Part shown: positions 1-12,060 of the stretch, one piece after another | How the letters are laid out: the number at the start of each line of letters is the position of its first letter | Position numbering within the stretch: the stretch's first letter is position 1 | Assembly: GCF_016802725.1 (NCBI RefSeq) | Contig: NC_052667.1 | Span: 2,384,501 to 2,448,500, forward strand | DNA from: Solenopsis invicta | Taxonomy: Eukaryota; Arthropoda; Insecta; Hymenoptera; Formicidae | Length of the DNA stretch: 64,000 bases | Reading direction: 5' to 3' | Notes under the pieces: generated by a model | The model's input: only the letters and a program-made list of their open reading frames with translations | The model's database searches: none | Told to the model about the DNA's origin: nothing | Translations under genes and position numbers: made by a program

Positions 1-1920
1 AACTGATGCTGTCTACGCTCTCGCTATTCTATGCTCTTGTACCGAGTTGTGTATACTAATAATAGCCGGCCACTCGATACAATAGTCGCACGTGGACACA
101 GAGGCAGCTATCGAACGCGCTTCTATATACCTGTACATATAATATGCGTGTCTAGGTACATTTGCGATTACGCTAGAGTAAGACTTGGCGCGGGAGCGTG
201 GTACGTAGATAGGTACGTGAATGAAAGTCGATCGCGCGTGTGTATGCATGTGGGCGTCGCCTCCGCCCTCCATTCACACCGATTGATGCGATATGTAGCT
301 TGCAGAATTTATATGTACGTGAAATACGTACCCTAGTTGGTTAACAGATCGAATGCGGATGCTATAGTTTGGTCAAATGAATTCTTTTTTAATTATGATA
401 AAATCGTTGGGCTCTTTATGTAAACGCGCATTCCGCCTACATGCATATATGCAATAGAATAAAATCTCCACGCGATTTCGTTATTAAATCTTGCGTCCAA
501 TTTTTCGTCTGCGACTGCGAATTGATTAATCAAGCGATTGTGGACACGCGTTTCCTATGTCCGTGCCGAAACTCTGACAGTAACACTATTGAAAATTCAA
601 GCTCAATTGAATCTTCGGATTGTCGAACAATCATAACGAGGCCAGCCCACAGGCTAGCCCCGGATCTCAGAGTTAAATTAAGCAAAAAGTAAATTGAGTA
701 TTCTCCGATGGGAGTCTGAGTAAAAAGAGAGAATAAAAAGTAATAATAGCACAAAGGTCGGCATTCATCGAAGAATTTAGCTCTTTGTGGGACGCCTCCG
801 TGACAATAATAGCATCTGTCCGGGCTAGTCGCAAGTCCCACGCGTGTATGTACGACGGGTTCGTGATTATGTCTGCGATGTAAAAATTCACACGAGCGAG
901 ATAATTCGACGTACGCGCACGCGGGGCATCCTCTCGTGGTTTCATTCACGAGCCACCCTCGCGCGTTAATAATATAAAGGGGAGGGGTCGGTGCTTCGAC
1001 TATAGTATTTATAAATGTGACGTGTGGGAAGGATACGCGTTGGAGATCAAGGGCTGACCCGACGCAGGTCGTCGTACAAAACGGGAATCATCGAAAGGGA
1101 AAACGCGGGCGCGACGTGCGCGAAGCAACAGCTGCGTCATCCCGTCCCGCCTCGATTTGGCACATGCCGCCGCGTGCCATTGTGTAATCCGATAAAAAAT
1201 TAATGAGGCTTATTCCTACCCCGTGCATTTTTCATCAGCATGAAAAAGAAAGCGTTCCGTTTAGCGCGCGTTTCACGTTTACACGCGCGCCGCCCCGCCG
1301 TTATGCAAACACGTTTTAATAGTTAACTCGTATAATCCGCGCGTATCGGGAAGCAGATATTAATGGCCCGCGATATTCCTACCAGGATAATACCGCTGCA
1401 TGCTGATGAGTAACGTTCATTACGAGAGCATTACCTCGGGATAACCTGTGTGCAAGGGTGCAGACTAATCCTAGATTGATAAGTAGAATCCTGTGCGCGC
1501 CGCCGTTTATTCACGACCGGTGAATCTTGCGAACTCGACGTTTCTCTACCGGATACGTAAGATCATTTCCGTAAATAAGATAACGTCTATCACATCAGAG
1601 GTAACGAGTTAATCCGCCGAGTAGTAAGACTAAATTTATGAATACTGCCTTATTCTTACGTGAACGCGAGCGAGAAAATATTTTATCTCTATAGATTTTT
1701 ATAGAACACAAGGATTAGAGAATAACGCGATATCTTTAATGATGTTAAAAGTATTCCTGACGCGCGTTTATGAATATTTCAAAGAGCTTGGCTCCTGACC
1801 GGCAGCGATATTTATAAAAGAAAAGAAATTAGACTCTAGTATTACTTACAATTAGTAATCGCTGTTTAATTAGATAATCACGCGGACGAAAATTTTTATC
1901 AGACAATTTATTTCGAAAAT

Positions 1921-2169
1921 ATACACGGAAAGAAATTTTAACAATTTTACTCGAGCATCTAAAAATCTCGATAGATATAGACCTGAAAATATTTTTTTTA
2001 CATTGTTAAAATAATTATAAAGGTCGTTCAAAAATGATAAATAATGTTATAAAAAAATTCTAGCATTTAGTTTGAACGTTCTACATAATTTGAGGATCCA
2101 ATAAAATTTTCAGATCTGTATCTAGCTGAATTTTTCAGACATTTCAGTAGAACCGTTCTTTTTGTGTAT
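1921..2169. mobile_element. ~250-bp MITE, copy 1
   Basis: The left end begins ATACACGGAAAGAA and the right end, read on the minus strand, begins ATACACAAAAAGAA. Similarity between the arms continues for about 50 bp, including an AGATAYAG motif. The right half (2,071-2,169) resembles 56,925-57,028 in the same window, so this is a dispersed family. There is no coding capacity. It is a non-autonomous terminal-inverted-repeat element whose superfamily I cannot assign. Confidence 0.6.
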
Positions 2170-3125
2170 TAGCGATGATCTCCTGTCGCTTTATTTCTGG
2201 CGATTACTTGCGGAAAATCGATCTGAAAAACGTTATCGGGAGTGTTCGCATCATCGCGGCTTAACGTGTTAACTTATTGCACGGCGGCGGCAACGGAAAA
2301 ATGCAGTGACGTTAAACGGTGTTTATAGAGTGCGCCTAAAACAAGAGCAAATAATAATGTGCGTGCGGCACGGAGCTGCCGTAAGTTTGGTGTGCGGTAC
2401 TGATTATGAGAGATACGAAGCCGTCTGCTGGGACGCGTATTCTATACTACGTAAGAACGTAATGCGACGTAGGAAACCATCCCGGCAGGCGTTCGTGTCC
2501 TCGTCCCTTTTTTTCTTTTCTTCTCTCTTTTTTTTGAGAAATATAAATTCTCATTTCCAACAAAGGAGTGAGATACCATTCTCTTCATCGCATTACGTAT
2601 AATATCGCGTATCCGAGCGCGGTAATTTTTAAGCAGATGACATAAATATTCCAGAGCTATCACGGTGACTAGCTATCCCGCAAGTACATCGATAGTTCTT
2701 CAGGAAAATTTGCATTTACGATGCGCCCAAGCGCCCAAGCGCCCCTTAACTCACTCCCTCGGTCTTAGAGCGTAGCGATTTGAACTCTTCAAAGAGCAAC
2801 AAAGCGGACTCCAGTGTTTCCCCGAAGTTGCCGCAACACACACACGCCCGTTCATCGCATTACGTAAAACTCGCGCGAAACTACCTCAAAGTTCTTTCTG
2901 GAATCGAACCTTTTCTGTCTACGGGCGCCTGGCGTCCGAACGAGTTCTCAAATCTCTTTTATGCGTCGCGCAAAAATCCGCGATTACCCGCGGTGGATCC
3001 ACGCGGATCGCAAAGCTGTAATTACGCCATTCGAACGAAATGCCTGCCATCGCGCCGACGGTTATTTGCAATTCGTTCCATCTACTTAAGCGATCGTGTA
3101 TATCCGAAGGTAGAAGTGTACGGGA

Positions 3126-3156
<31 letters not shown>

Positions 3157-3158
3157 TG
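3126..3158. repeat. (AG)n microsatellite
   Basis: An uninterrupted AG/GA dinucleotide tract of about 33 bp with one AAA interruption, in non-coding DNA. Confidence 0.9.
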
Positions 3159-5101
3159 AGTCTCTGGACTCAACTCTGGGGTTCAGAAAAGTTCATCGAC
3201 GCTAATTCACCAATGAACGGGCGAGTCTCGTGTGCCGTCGGCTTGGTTTGCCCTGGCGACTTTGTAAAATCAATACCCCGCGGGTTTCCTGATATAGAAG
3301 TCTCGTTAAGCTCGATATTATCAGGGCTTTGAATACTAATTCTGTATGCTGCGTTTGCCCGCGGATAAACGAAACGCTTGTTTTCGCGCGGTGTTATTTG
3401 CGAATATTACCGGCAGTACCTACGTGGCGATCGTGCGTCCCATTTTTTGTCCACGGTATCAAAGATTAATGGAGAAAGGAGACGAGAACCGTGCCGAATC
3501 TATGATTAATCGACCGCTGTTTCGTTATGCCGCTTACGTGTTCGGGAAACTGTGTTTGTCCTTATTTTTTGCCGCGGTTTAATTGAGATTAGCGACGATA
3601 TTCAAAGAGGCGCGATATCGGAAAGATTTATAATCGTGTTACGTTTTTTTTAAAGCCAGTTACGTGGAGTTTCAATTTTTCTTCATGTTGTTACGTTCTA
3701 TGATCAGCGCAAAGTGCATTGCGATATTAAAATTACTTGTATGATACTCGGGTTCATATTTATAATCAATACTCGAATCTAATCTCAGAAGTGCATCGGA
3801 TGAGATACTCGTTCGTTTTCAATTATAAAAGAGTAAATCGGGCAAAATATCTGCTTCGACGAATTACTGTCACACTCGTGAAATGATTGATGTGCTTATG
3901 AATTTTTAATTGAGCAAATTAAGAATCGCTTATTGTAATAATTAAAGTGTAACAATAACAGATGAGTCATAATGAGCCTACGAAACAAAGTAGAAAACCT
4001 CCGATAATAATTCATCGCTCATTCATCCAGAAATATTTATATGAAGAATGTAACGAATAGATTATTTAACGTTCATTTATTTTATAACATTCGTTAAATA
4101 TTTTATAATAGCGAGACTGTTGATACGCGGCTTTTGGTATTTGTTATTTTATACACGGCATACATTTGCACGCAGTCGATGTATTGAATTTACGATCATC
4201 ATTCACCTGACGACACTCGTATGACCCGATAGCAGTCCGTACCTCCACGTATCTTTGCGGTTTTCCTTTTGCAATCGCAAGTACTAGGTAATACAATTAG
4301 CCAAAAGTGATTAGTCGAATCAACGCGACGTTGATTAATGGTCGATGAATAATGATATTTTTTTCTTATCTTTAACCTCATCATAATTGTTTTTCAATTG
4401 ATTAATTGTGAATATTGTTTTTCGGTTAATTAATAATCGCTATAATAATTCATGCTATGCTTTTTGACTTTCCATCAATTTGATCGAAGAATTGAGAAAA
4501 GACTTTTACTGACGATTAATATCCGCGATTATAGCTACCGACGAATGTTTCTTGTAAGTGAGTATAACGAATGAGAACGTGAGAAAAAAATCTGACAACA
4601 CGGGCACTTCTTGAGAGGAGAAGATAATCGACGAGACATTCTGTGACAAATTATTTCTTTTCTACAAGATTAATTATTTTTTTTTTAGTTATTTGGATTG
4701 TCTTTTATTATTTATCTGTAAATTAAAAGTAATAAAAGAGACATATTTTTAAAATTTTGTAAAAGTTTATAAAGTTTATTTTTAGAAATATTTTTTTCGG
4801 AATTTTTTTGTGATATATTATTTTTCTAAATATCAAATATTGAAAATGAATAAAAAAATTGTAATAATTAGTTTTTGAAATATTGATTATTTAGTGCGCT
4901 GTTTGGACGTTACATATTCATATGTTACAAATTTATTGTAGTCTATATAGTAAATATTCCCGCTGTTTTGCTTTGATCAGTGAAAAAGTTAATTTTTATT
5001 GAATAGTTTTTTTATTGAACAGATCTGTAATAATTATATCAAAAATGCAAAATCAATAATTTTTTATTAATTATAATTACTGCAATAGCAATAATTCAGA
5101 G

Positions 5102-5169
5102 AGTTTATTTATTTATTTAACTGAAGTAAAACTCACACGTTTCATTTCAATTAAATAAATAAATAAACT
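5102..5169. repeat. hairpin with 24-bp AT-rich arms
   Basis: The left arm is 5,102-5,125 and the right arm 5,146-5,169. They are reverse complements with one mismatch and a 20-nt loop. The arms consist mostly of TTTA/TAAA repeats, so the hairpin may be a by-product of simple-sequence composition. Confidence 0.6.
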
Positions 5170-5981
5170 GTGAATGAAAACTTATTATCTCTTTTTTTCT
5201 TTTTCAAAATTTTACGTTTGGAGAAATGCAATTAATGAAACGAGAAAAACAAAAAATCACAACATTTAATTGTGAAATGCAAGTAAAATACAAATATCGT
5301 TTGCGAACAACTGTCGAGTATCGAACAATTTTGTTCTCCCTTAATGGGACAAACTTTGCACCGGGCAATCCCACGAAAAACGCACGAAGGTGCAAACGCG
5401 TCACGACGTGGCTCGGACACTGACAAATCCCTGTGCACGGTCCATTATTTGGATCGTTACATGCTAACTGCGCCGAGGACCAACGTTAAAAGCATTAAGG
5501 GATGAAACGGGATGTACGACCAAGACGACCGAGGGACGTCGGGAAGCGTAGATAGAAGAAGGCTGATAGAGGAGAGAAGGCGACAGAGATGGAGACCGGG
5601 CGAATGGATGCGAGAATGTATGTTGGGTGAAACTTTGCTTTCTGGCTCTGCGAAGCGGCGCGCGCGTACATCCACCAGGTGGTTCATCAGCCGTAGTCTG
5701 CGGCGAACGTTGGGTCCACTTCCATCCTCGTCGTCCTATCGTTCGTATTTTCCCCTCCTGTGCGGTGGAAGAGAACCATCAACGTCTCCGCCTCGTGCCG
5801 CAAAAGCTGACTATCCGCCCGCGACAAGGTCGACCTTTACTCGTTTGACCAGAGAGAGGCCAGATCCGCTTACGCCGGTACGAATTTGAGATTCCGTAAA
5901 TCCACCAGAACTTCGACCTACGTCGTGCTGGCTTTCCACTTATCTGCCGGCCAGAAGAGTGAGCGAGGAAAATGAGACATC

Positions 5982-6015
5982 GAGAGAGAGTGAGAGAGAG
6001 AGAGAGAGAGAGAGA
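5982..6015. repeat. (GA)n microsatellite
   Basis: A GA dinucleotide tract of roughly 34 bp, interrupted once by TG. Confidence 0.9.
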
Positions 6016-8387
6016 AAAAGGGTGCGGAATTCGCGAGATAGAGGTGGCCAGACTATACTGTTTCCGGTACGATGAGCAGAAATGCCGAGCGTAATGCGAA
6101 AGGGAATCCATGTAGATGCCACTTGCTACGGTACAGGCACACAGAGAGAAAGACACTCGTGCACATTCGCGTCCACGCACATATACACAAAACACACATT
6201 TGCTGTCTGACGAAATGTTTGAGAGATATCAAAACCGCATGTCCGTAAGGCCGAACCGGCCCTGAACCGGCAACTCAGATATGATGCTTGCATGGCACTT
6301 CTATAATTAATTGCCACGTGGACTCGGCGCTCCACGGGCTGATTTATGCGAAAGTGATGTCTATCTTCCTCGTGGCGAGCGACAGATATAATCTAGACTA
6401 AAAATCGTGTTGTTATAACGCGACGATGTTGCCCCGACCTTGTTACACGTAGATGAAATAAGATTGAGAGGAATCTTAATTCATCTATCATTCGTGAGGA
6501 TAAAGACGGCCCCGAGCTACGACGGTTAAGATACGATAAATTGTCTCTACATTAGATTAGATTTCAAAAATAAAGGCAATTTACATTTCCTGCATCCTGC
6601 CCCATTATTTCCATTCAGGCACCATTGAACGAGCCACAGGGCGAGATAATTTCCGAATCTATCGTCTCTGCTTGGTCTGCGCGGCAGCTATTGCTCAATA
6701 AATCTTTATTTATCGACCGCAAAACTCGTCGACCGAAATTATACCTTCGAGTATATTAGTCATTAAGCTTAAACCTGCTTGTCGAACGAGAACGGAACAT
6801 CTTTCACGCTACGTCGTAATTTGTATTAATAAGCAAGTTTCATCGAAACAGGAAATCGAGTTAGCGGTTATCTAAAATCATCCCCTGCGCAGACCTCTGG
6901 GTTAATATTGAAAATGTCCGAGCAATTGATATAATCCCAACGATCCTAGAATATCTGCGTGAAATTCTTATCCCGACGCGCGTCGGATTTTCAGTCCGCT
7001 TTTAGATCTCGTTCCAACGTAGGTAATTAATGACACTGGCAATCCGTTTGATCAAGAGAGAAAAAGGGAGAGCGAGAGCGAAAGAGAGAAAGGGGATAGA
7101 TTCGGCTTGACGAGTGAGTTAAATAAAGATGCAGCTGATACGTCGGCCGGCGATAACGTCAGTTTAAAATACCTCCCGCGGAACAATGGTGGAGAGAAAG
7201 ACAGATAGAAAGAGAGACTGACAAGTCGGATGGACGAGTTCCATCGGCGGTCTAATTGCCGACGAAAATGATGGAAGGGAGGAGGGACTGCACACTATCT
7301 CGTTCTCCTCGCCTTTTATACGAGGCGTACCCCTACCTCGCTCTCCCCCCCCCTCCCCTCTTCTTCGTGTACACTTGATTCAACAAAGCAAATCAGACTT
7401 CGACACGCAAAGTCGGTATGAGGTATCACGCGAGGTCGCCTTATTCTCTCCCCTTCCGAACCTTCTCCACCCCCTTGGGCCAATCTTTTCCGGCCGGCTT
7501 CTTAGCCTTGCCCATGCTTCTCTCTCCCTCCCGCCGCGTCGCTGCGAAATTAGTGTCAAGCTAATTCCGCGGCTGAATTTACAAGTTTTCTTTGATCGTG
7601 CGTTCGTTCCGATGCTCCACCACCCTCGTTCTCCCAAGATCGCTTTCTTCGACTACCCTCCTGGCGGCGTTCGTCGGCGAGCCGCACCGCACCCGCGCTT
7701 TCGCGGAAAAGCAATTGCCCCGATATTATGTGCCGCATTACGAAAGTTACGGAGCAATTTTTTTCGCGTTTTTTTTTCCTTCCCCTCCTCTCGTTTTCTT
7801 TCATTTTTGCACGGTCGCACGAGGGAAGGAAGGAAAGACAGGAAGCATGCGATCGACGAGCGTTATAGCGCTCGTACCACTTTAGACGGACCGATCGCGT
7901 ACCCTTTGTTATGGACGGGATTCACACAAATGCGGGATTTACGAGCGTTCAGCGAGTGGGAACGGCAAAGTATGTTATTCGTTTGTTGCGCCGGTCCCTA
8001 TTACGTGCCCCTGCACGCGCGTTCTCCTTCCCTCCCGTGCCATTGCGAAATAATCGACGAGACTACACACGTTCGCGCGCGGCTCGCGAGATCCACCATA
8101 TTGTGCGCGTATTAAACGCTTACAAATGAATAATCCTGCGCCGATCGAAGGTTCCGGTTTTGCGATCAAAATTTACATTTACAAATTGATTCCATTCCGC
8201 GATGTGGTGGAGCTTCATTGAAAAAAAGTAACATTGATAAACTTTATAAAAAGAGTATTGCATCTCGCCAACTGGTTGCATATTTACTCAAAAGTTATTT
8301 TGTTTAACTAGATATAACTCCAATATTTGAATATAGCTAAATCTTAAATCAATCAGATAATTGTCACATTAGTTAATAATTACGTGC

Positions 8388-8750
8388 AATGAGAGAAAAG
8401 TGTTTGGTTTTATTAAGTCACGGCTATAATTGTGTAATAAAATAATTAAAAGCAATAATAACTTTATATTTATAGTTGTACCAAGTATAAAAGAATTTTA
8501 CTACAAATTATAATAATTTTAAATATTAATGTAGATATGAATGGCAAGAAGTAAAATAAATATTTTTACTTAATTAAAACAATGCAATTACAATTATAAT
8601 AACTATAACTATTTTTTACATTCACTTCCTATTTAATAATAACTAATAGCACCGTTACATCAACTATAAATATATGTATAGTTGGTACCAAAAATAACTA
8701 AAAGTTATTGTTAAATTATGGTAATTGCAACCATTTTTTTCTCTCAGTGT
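8388..8750. mobile_element. possible degraded terminal-inverted-repeat element
   Basis: The left end reads ATGAGAGAAAAGTG and the right end, on the minus strand, reads ACTGAGAGAAAAAAATGG. Between them are several short internal inverted repeats, such as CAACTATAAATATATG with its partner. Similarity beyond the ends is patchy, so this is a weak call. Confidence 0.3.
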
Positions 8751-10549
8751 ATTTTCAATCAAGTTAAATTGGAATATTTAGGCATTTTGTCTATTTACGT
8801 GCCAATTTTGTGCATTCAAAAAATTCTCTCTAAGCGTACAACCTATTCTACAGTCGTTACGATTTAAGTACTCTTAGGCTTAATAAACCAATCTTTGAAA
8901 TACTGTCGGGATGACCTGCGCAAAACTAAAGCTAACAAGAATCCGGTCTCATTCTCCGGGGCGTAACTACCGAAGAACCGGCACTGCAACAACGTCGGAA
9001 CTACGTAACTTTTAAACGCTGCTGGGCACGTGTTAAACTAGGTTTCCACACCGCTTGGAATTAGCATTTTGACGACCCTTTTAAGAGCCTGAAACGCGAT
9101 CGAACTGGGCCCTATAAGCTTCGAGAAGCGAAAAAATAGCCGTTGCGTTGAGCATCTCTCTTTTTTTTCATAACGCTGAAAGAACGAACGAAATGCATCG
9201 CGGAAAAAATATTGCACGATATTGCAGACGTATGCATACTATTATACCTAATAGTTATTGTGTCCTACAACACAAAATATCGGCTTGCATTGAGCATTAC
9301 TGTTTCCGTAACAATGTCACGTTGTTGTAAAATGTCTGAGATCAAATATTGCTTGGATGTATAGACGCTTTGCGCCTCCTTGACAAGTACTTAACAGTTT
9401 AATATTTATAAATTATTTTTCGAATTTATTTAAAGATTAAATCGGAATTAATCGGACGAACGAATACAAACAAACATGAATGAACTCGTTTCAGCGGGTA
9501 TTCCTGATGTGATGATGAGCGCTGTTCGCATTCATCGAAACAAATTATTCATTCGTGTTTGTCGCTCGTTTGCTTTCTCCGAAACCTGTTTAATATTCTC
9601 AAATAATGTAAAATAATAAAATTCATACATAAAAATAAAGGAAAATCAACTTTCTCTAGATACAAAAAATATTTCAAAACTCTAGATTAAAGTAACAAGA
9701 TTTTGAAATAACAGAATCAACTAAACAAATCAGGTAATCTAATTCAAAAGCAAGATTGTGCGGTAAATTTCAAGATTACGTCTACGAATTATTTACGTAT
9801 TGTTTACGTTACGTTTACAAACTTTTTTCATGTAAACAATACAAATGATGTACATTATAAATTGAATAACCCAATATAGAAAGAGTAATTAATTTATAAA
9901 ATTGTTAATACATCTGACTTTAGTTTGACAAAATAAAAAATATATAATATTAAAAATAAAAAAATAGAATGTTGTCAAATATTAATTATTGTTTAGATAG
10001 ATGACAAGTAAAATACAGTTTACATAAGATTGTGTACACGTGTGGCGTAAAATTATTTATATTTTACGCGTAAATCTTATCAAAAAGTAAGTATGTTTTG
10101 TGAAAGAAATAAAATTAACTTTACAATTGTCTGAAATTGCAAATCTTCAATTGAATTGGAACGGAACAGAATAATATTTATTTTTATTTAACACTGTTAT
10201 TTTATTGTTAGCACGAATTCGATTATTTGAATTTAATTATTCAAATTATAAAATGAATGAGGTTGATAAAATTATAATCATCAAAGCCGACGCAGTGCCG
10301 ATAATGCGGAAATCTTTAAAGATGAACAGGTAACATTTTAAACGACCGAATAAAAAACGTCTAGCGACATCTCTTGAATTTTCTGACAACTAGCGATCGT
10401 GCGCGAACTTCAAATTATTCCAATCGTTTTCGCGCAACTGACTGATTTGTCTTGCACTGTATCGACGATAATATACGCAAACGCAATGGGAACGAAGCGC
10501 GAATACCGAATTATAGGGACAAATAAACAGTAGATATGAATTGACTCAC

Positions 10550-10615
10550 CGTTCGTCGCTGCAATGGTCCGTCTAGCTCTGCTTCGGTCGCAGCTCTCAA
10601 ACGTACAAGATCCAT
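10550..10615 (-). CDS. first coding exon of an unidentified minus-strand gene
   Basis: On the minus strand an ATG at 10,615-10,613 opens exactly 22 codons, starting MDLVRLRAAT and ending PLQRRT. They run directly into a consensus donor (ACG|GTGAGTC, intron from 10,549) in phase 0. The upstream sequence looks like an insect 5' leader: GC-rich, with no in-frame upstream start adjacent to the ATG. I do not recognise the protein. Downstream exons should lie at lower coordinates, within or beyond the first 10.5 kb, but I could not find a convincing one. The alternative is a chance ATG with a chance donor, so the call is moderate at best. Confidence 0.4.
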
Positions 10616-10616
10616 G

Positions 10617-10985
10617 ATCCTCCTCACGACGATTCGTCTTGATTCACACTTGGTACAAACGCGCGACACTTTACTTTCGACACTCCCGGTATTTACGCGC
10701 GACGAAAACTCAAGATACAGGATACGGGACAACGAAGAAGACGCGATTGAACGCGCGACGCGACGTCCCGACCGACTGACTGCTACAGTCAAAAGAACAC
10801 GGAGGATCTAAGATTCCTCTCACGACGATTTGTCTTGATTTAGTACGAACGCCCGACACTTTACTTTCGGCACTCTCGAAAACTCGGGACGACAAAGATG
10901 CGAGTTGAATGTGCAACGACGCGTCGCGAAGTCGCACCGTCCCATGCATCCGACCGATCGGAAGACCGTTGCCGTCGACCTATAC
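10617..10985 (-). repeat. tandem duplication of a probable 5' leader / promoter segment
   Basis: Two diverged copies of about 185 bp lie head to tail (about 10,617-10,803 and 10,804-10,985). Both contain the shared strings CACGACGATT and CGACACTTTACTTTCG in the same order, followed by GAAAACTC. The copy next to the candidate exon carries the ATG (GGATCATGGATC on the minus strand). The upstream copy has GAATCTTAGATC at the matching place, so it lacks the start codon. Confidence 0.6.
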
Positions 10986-11006
10986 TGAAGAGAGAGGAAC
11001 CTAAGG

Positions 11007-11161
11007 TCGGTATTCATAGTCAATTTTATTTTAAAATTATCTTAAGTAATTTCTTAAGATGCTGATTCTTAAGATGCTTAGATGGCTCTCTGATTGGTTG
11101 ATGGCGTCTTAAGATGATACTTAAGACAATCTTAAATATAAGAACGGACTATGAATTGGTC
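11007..11161. mobile_element. ~155-bp MITE with TTCATAGTC ends
   Basis: The left end reads GGTATTCATAGTCAA and the right end on the minus strand reads ACCAATTCATAGTCC. Both arms continue into CTTAAGT motifs, and the interior repeats TCTTAAGATG several times in both orientations. There is no ORF. It abuts the duplicated leader segment and lies just left of the large composite element. I cannot assign the superfamily. Confidence 0.6.
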
Positions 11162-11429
11162 TATTATCATATCTGCTAAAATAAAAGTGATTATTTATTT
11201 TATTTTAGTTTTCTTAGGTAACAATAATTTTCATCAGTAATAAGTACATTTTCTTGATAATTATCTTAAAATATACCTATTATAAATTTTAGGAAAACTT
11301 TTTATCATATCTACAGACATAGTTATTTATATTCTTTGGTTTAAAATTATATATTACCTTTCTCGAACAATGACAGAAAAGACTTTGTTAATTCAACAAA
11401 ATTTTTAAGTATAGTGACAACAAAGACAC

Positions 11430-11990
11430 ATTTGTCTGTTTAAAAATGGTCAAATGAAAAATATTGTAGAAATTATCAGATTATAAAGTCTATCAAATGT
11501 TTTGATTATAAGATACCGAGTTCTGTTATAAATATCAGAAATTGTACTAGTTTTACGAAAACGCACTCATAAAGAAAAAAAAATAGCATCAAATCAACAA
11601 TTCATTATTTCATATATAAGCAAAAATATAAAATCTTTATGGAAGAATTTATAATCTTAAACAGACATAATTTGCTCACATGAAGATTATTTTTTTTCTT
11701 TATAAAAGCAAATTGTATCTGTTTAAGATTATAAATTCATTTTTTTTCCTTCTATTCAAGAAAATTTTATATTCTTGCTTACACTGAGAAAAATAATCTG
11801 ATTATATTAAAAAAACAATTTGTATAATTGAGAGTTTCTGATGACACAAGAAACAGAAATTCTGGTTATTATAATAAGACTCTGATAATTATAATCTAAA
11901 CACTTAATAGATTTAACTACAAATTAGTAATTTCTACAAAATTTGTGATTCATCCGTTTTTGAACAAATGTACTGGGTAAATACAAACTT
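11430..11990. repeat. left subterminal palindrome of the composite element
   Basis: An imperfect palindrome of ~560 bp centred near 11,692. The best-paired stretch is 11,646-11,676 with 11,707-11,737 (31 bp, two mismatches). Outer pairs include TTGTAGAAATTA near 11,465 with TAATTTCTACAA near 11,932. A diverged copy lies at 22,060-22,510. Confidence 0.65.
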
Positions 11991-12060
11991 TTAAATGATG
12001 CAACAAGACTCTTTTTTCAATGATAAAGTTCAACGTTAAAAAAATTATTTTATACGTTTG

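Larger units (their letters stand above)
1..10549. other. gene-poor region without a supportable coding gene
   Basis: About 10.5 kb in which I found no exon with recognisable protein similarity. The first ~8 kb is richer in GC and CpG than the rest of the window, so long open frames occur by chance. It contains (GA)n tracts, short hairpins, one MITE (1,921-2,169) and a possible second one (about 8,388-8,750). A TATAAAG-like string near 974-980 could be a promoter but nothing downstream supports it. The region may be intron of the minus-strand gene whose first coding exon lies at 10,550-10,615. That is inference only. Confidence 0.5.

Noticed and set aside
7375..8115. 246-codon plus-strand open frame
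   Set aside because: It starts at TTG and is a low-complexity Pro/Arg/Ser/Leu product of GC-rich DNA with overlapping open frames on several strands. No domain is seen.
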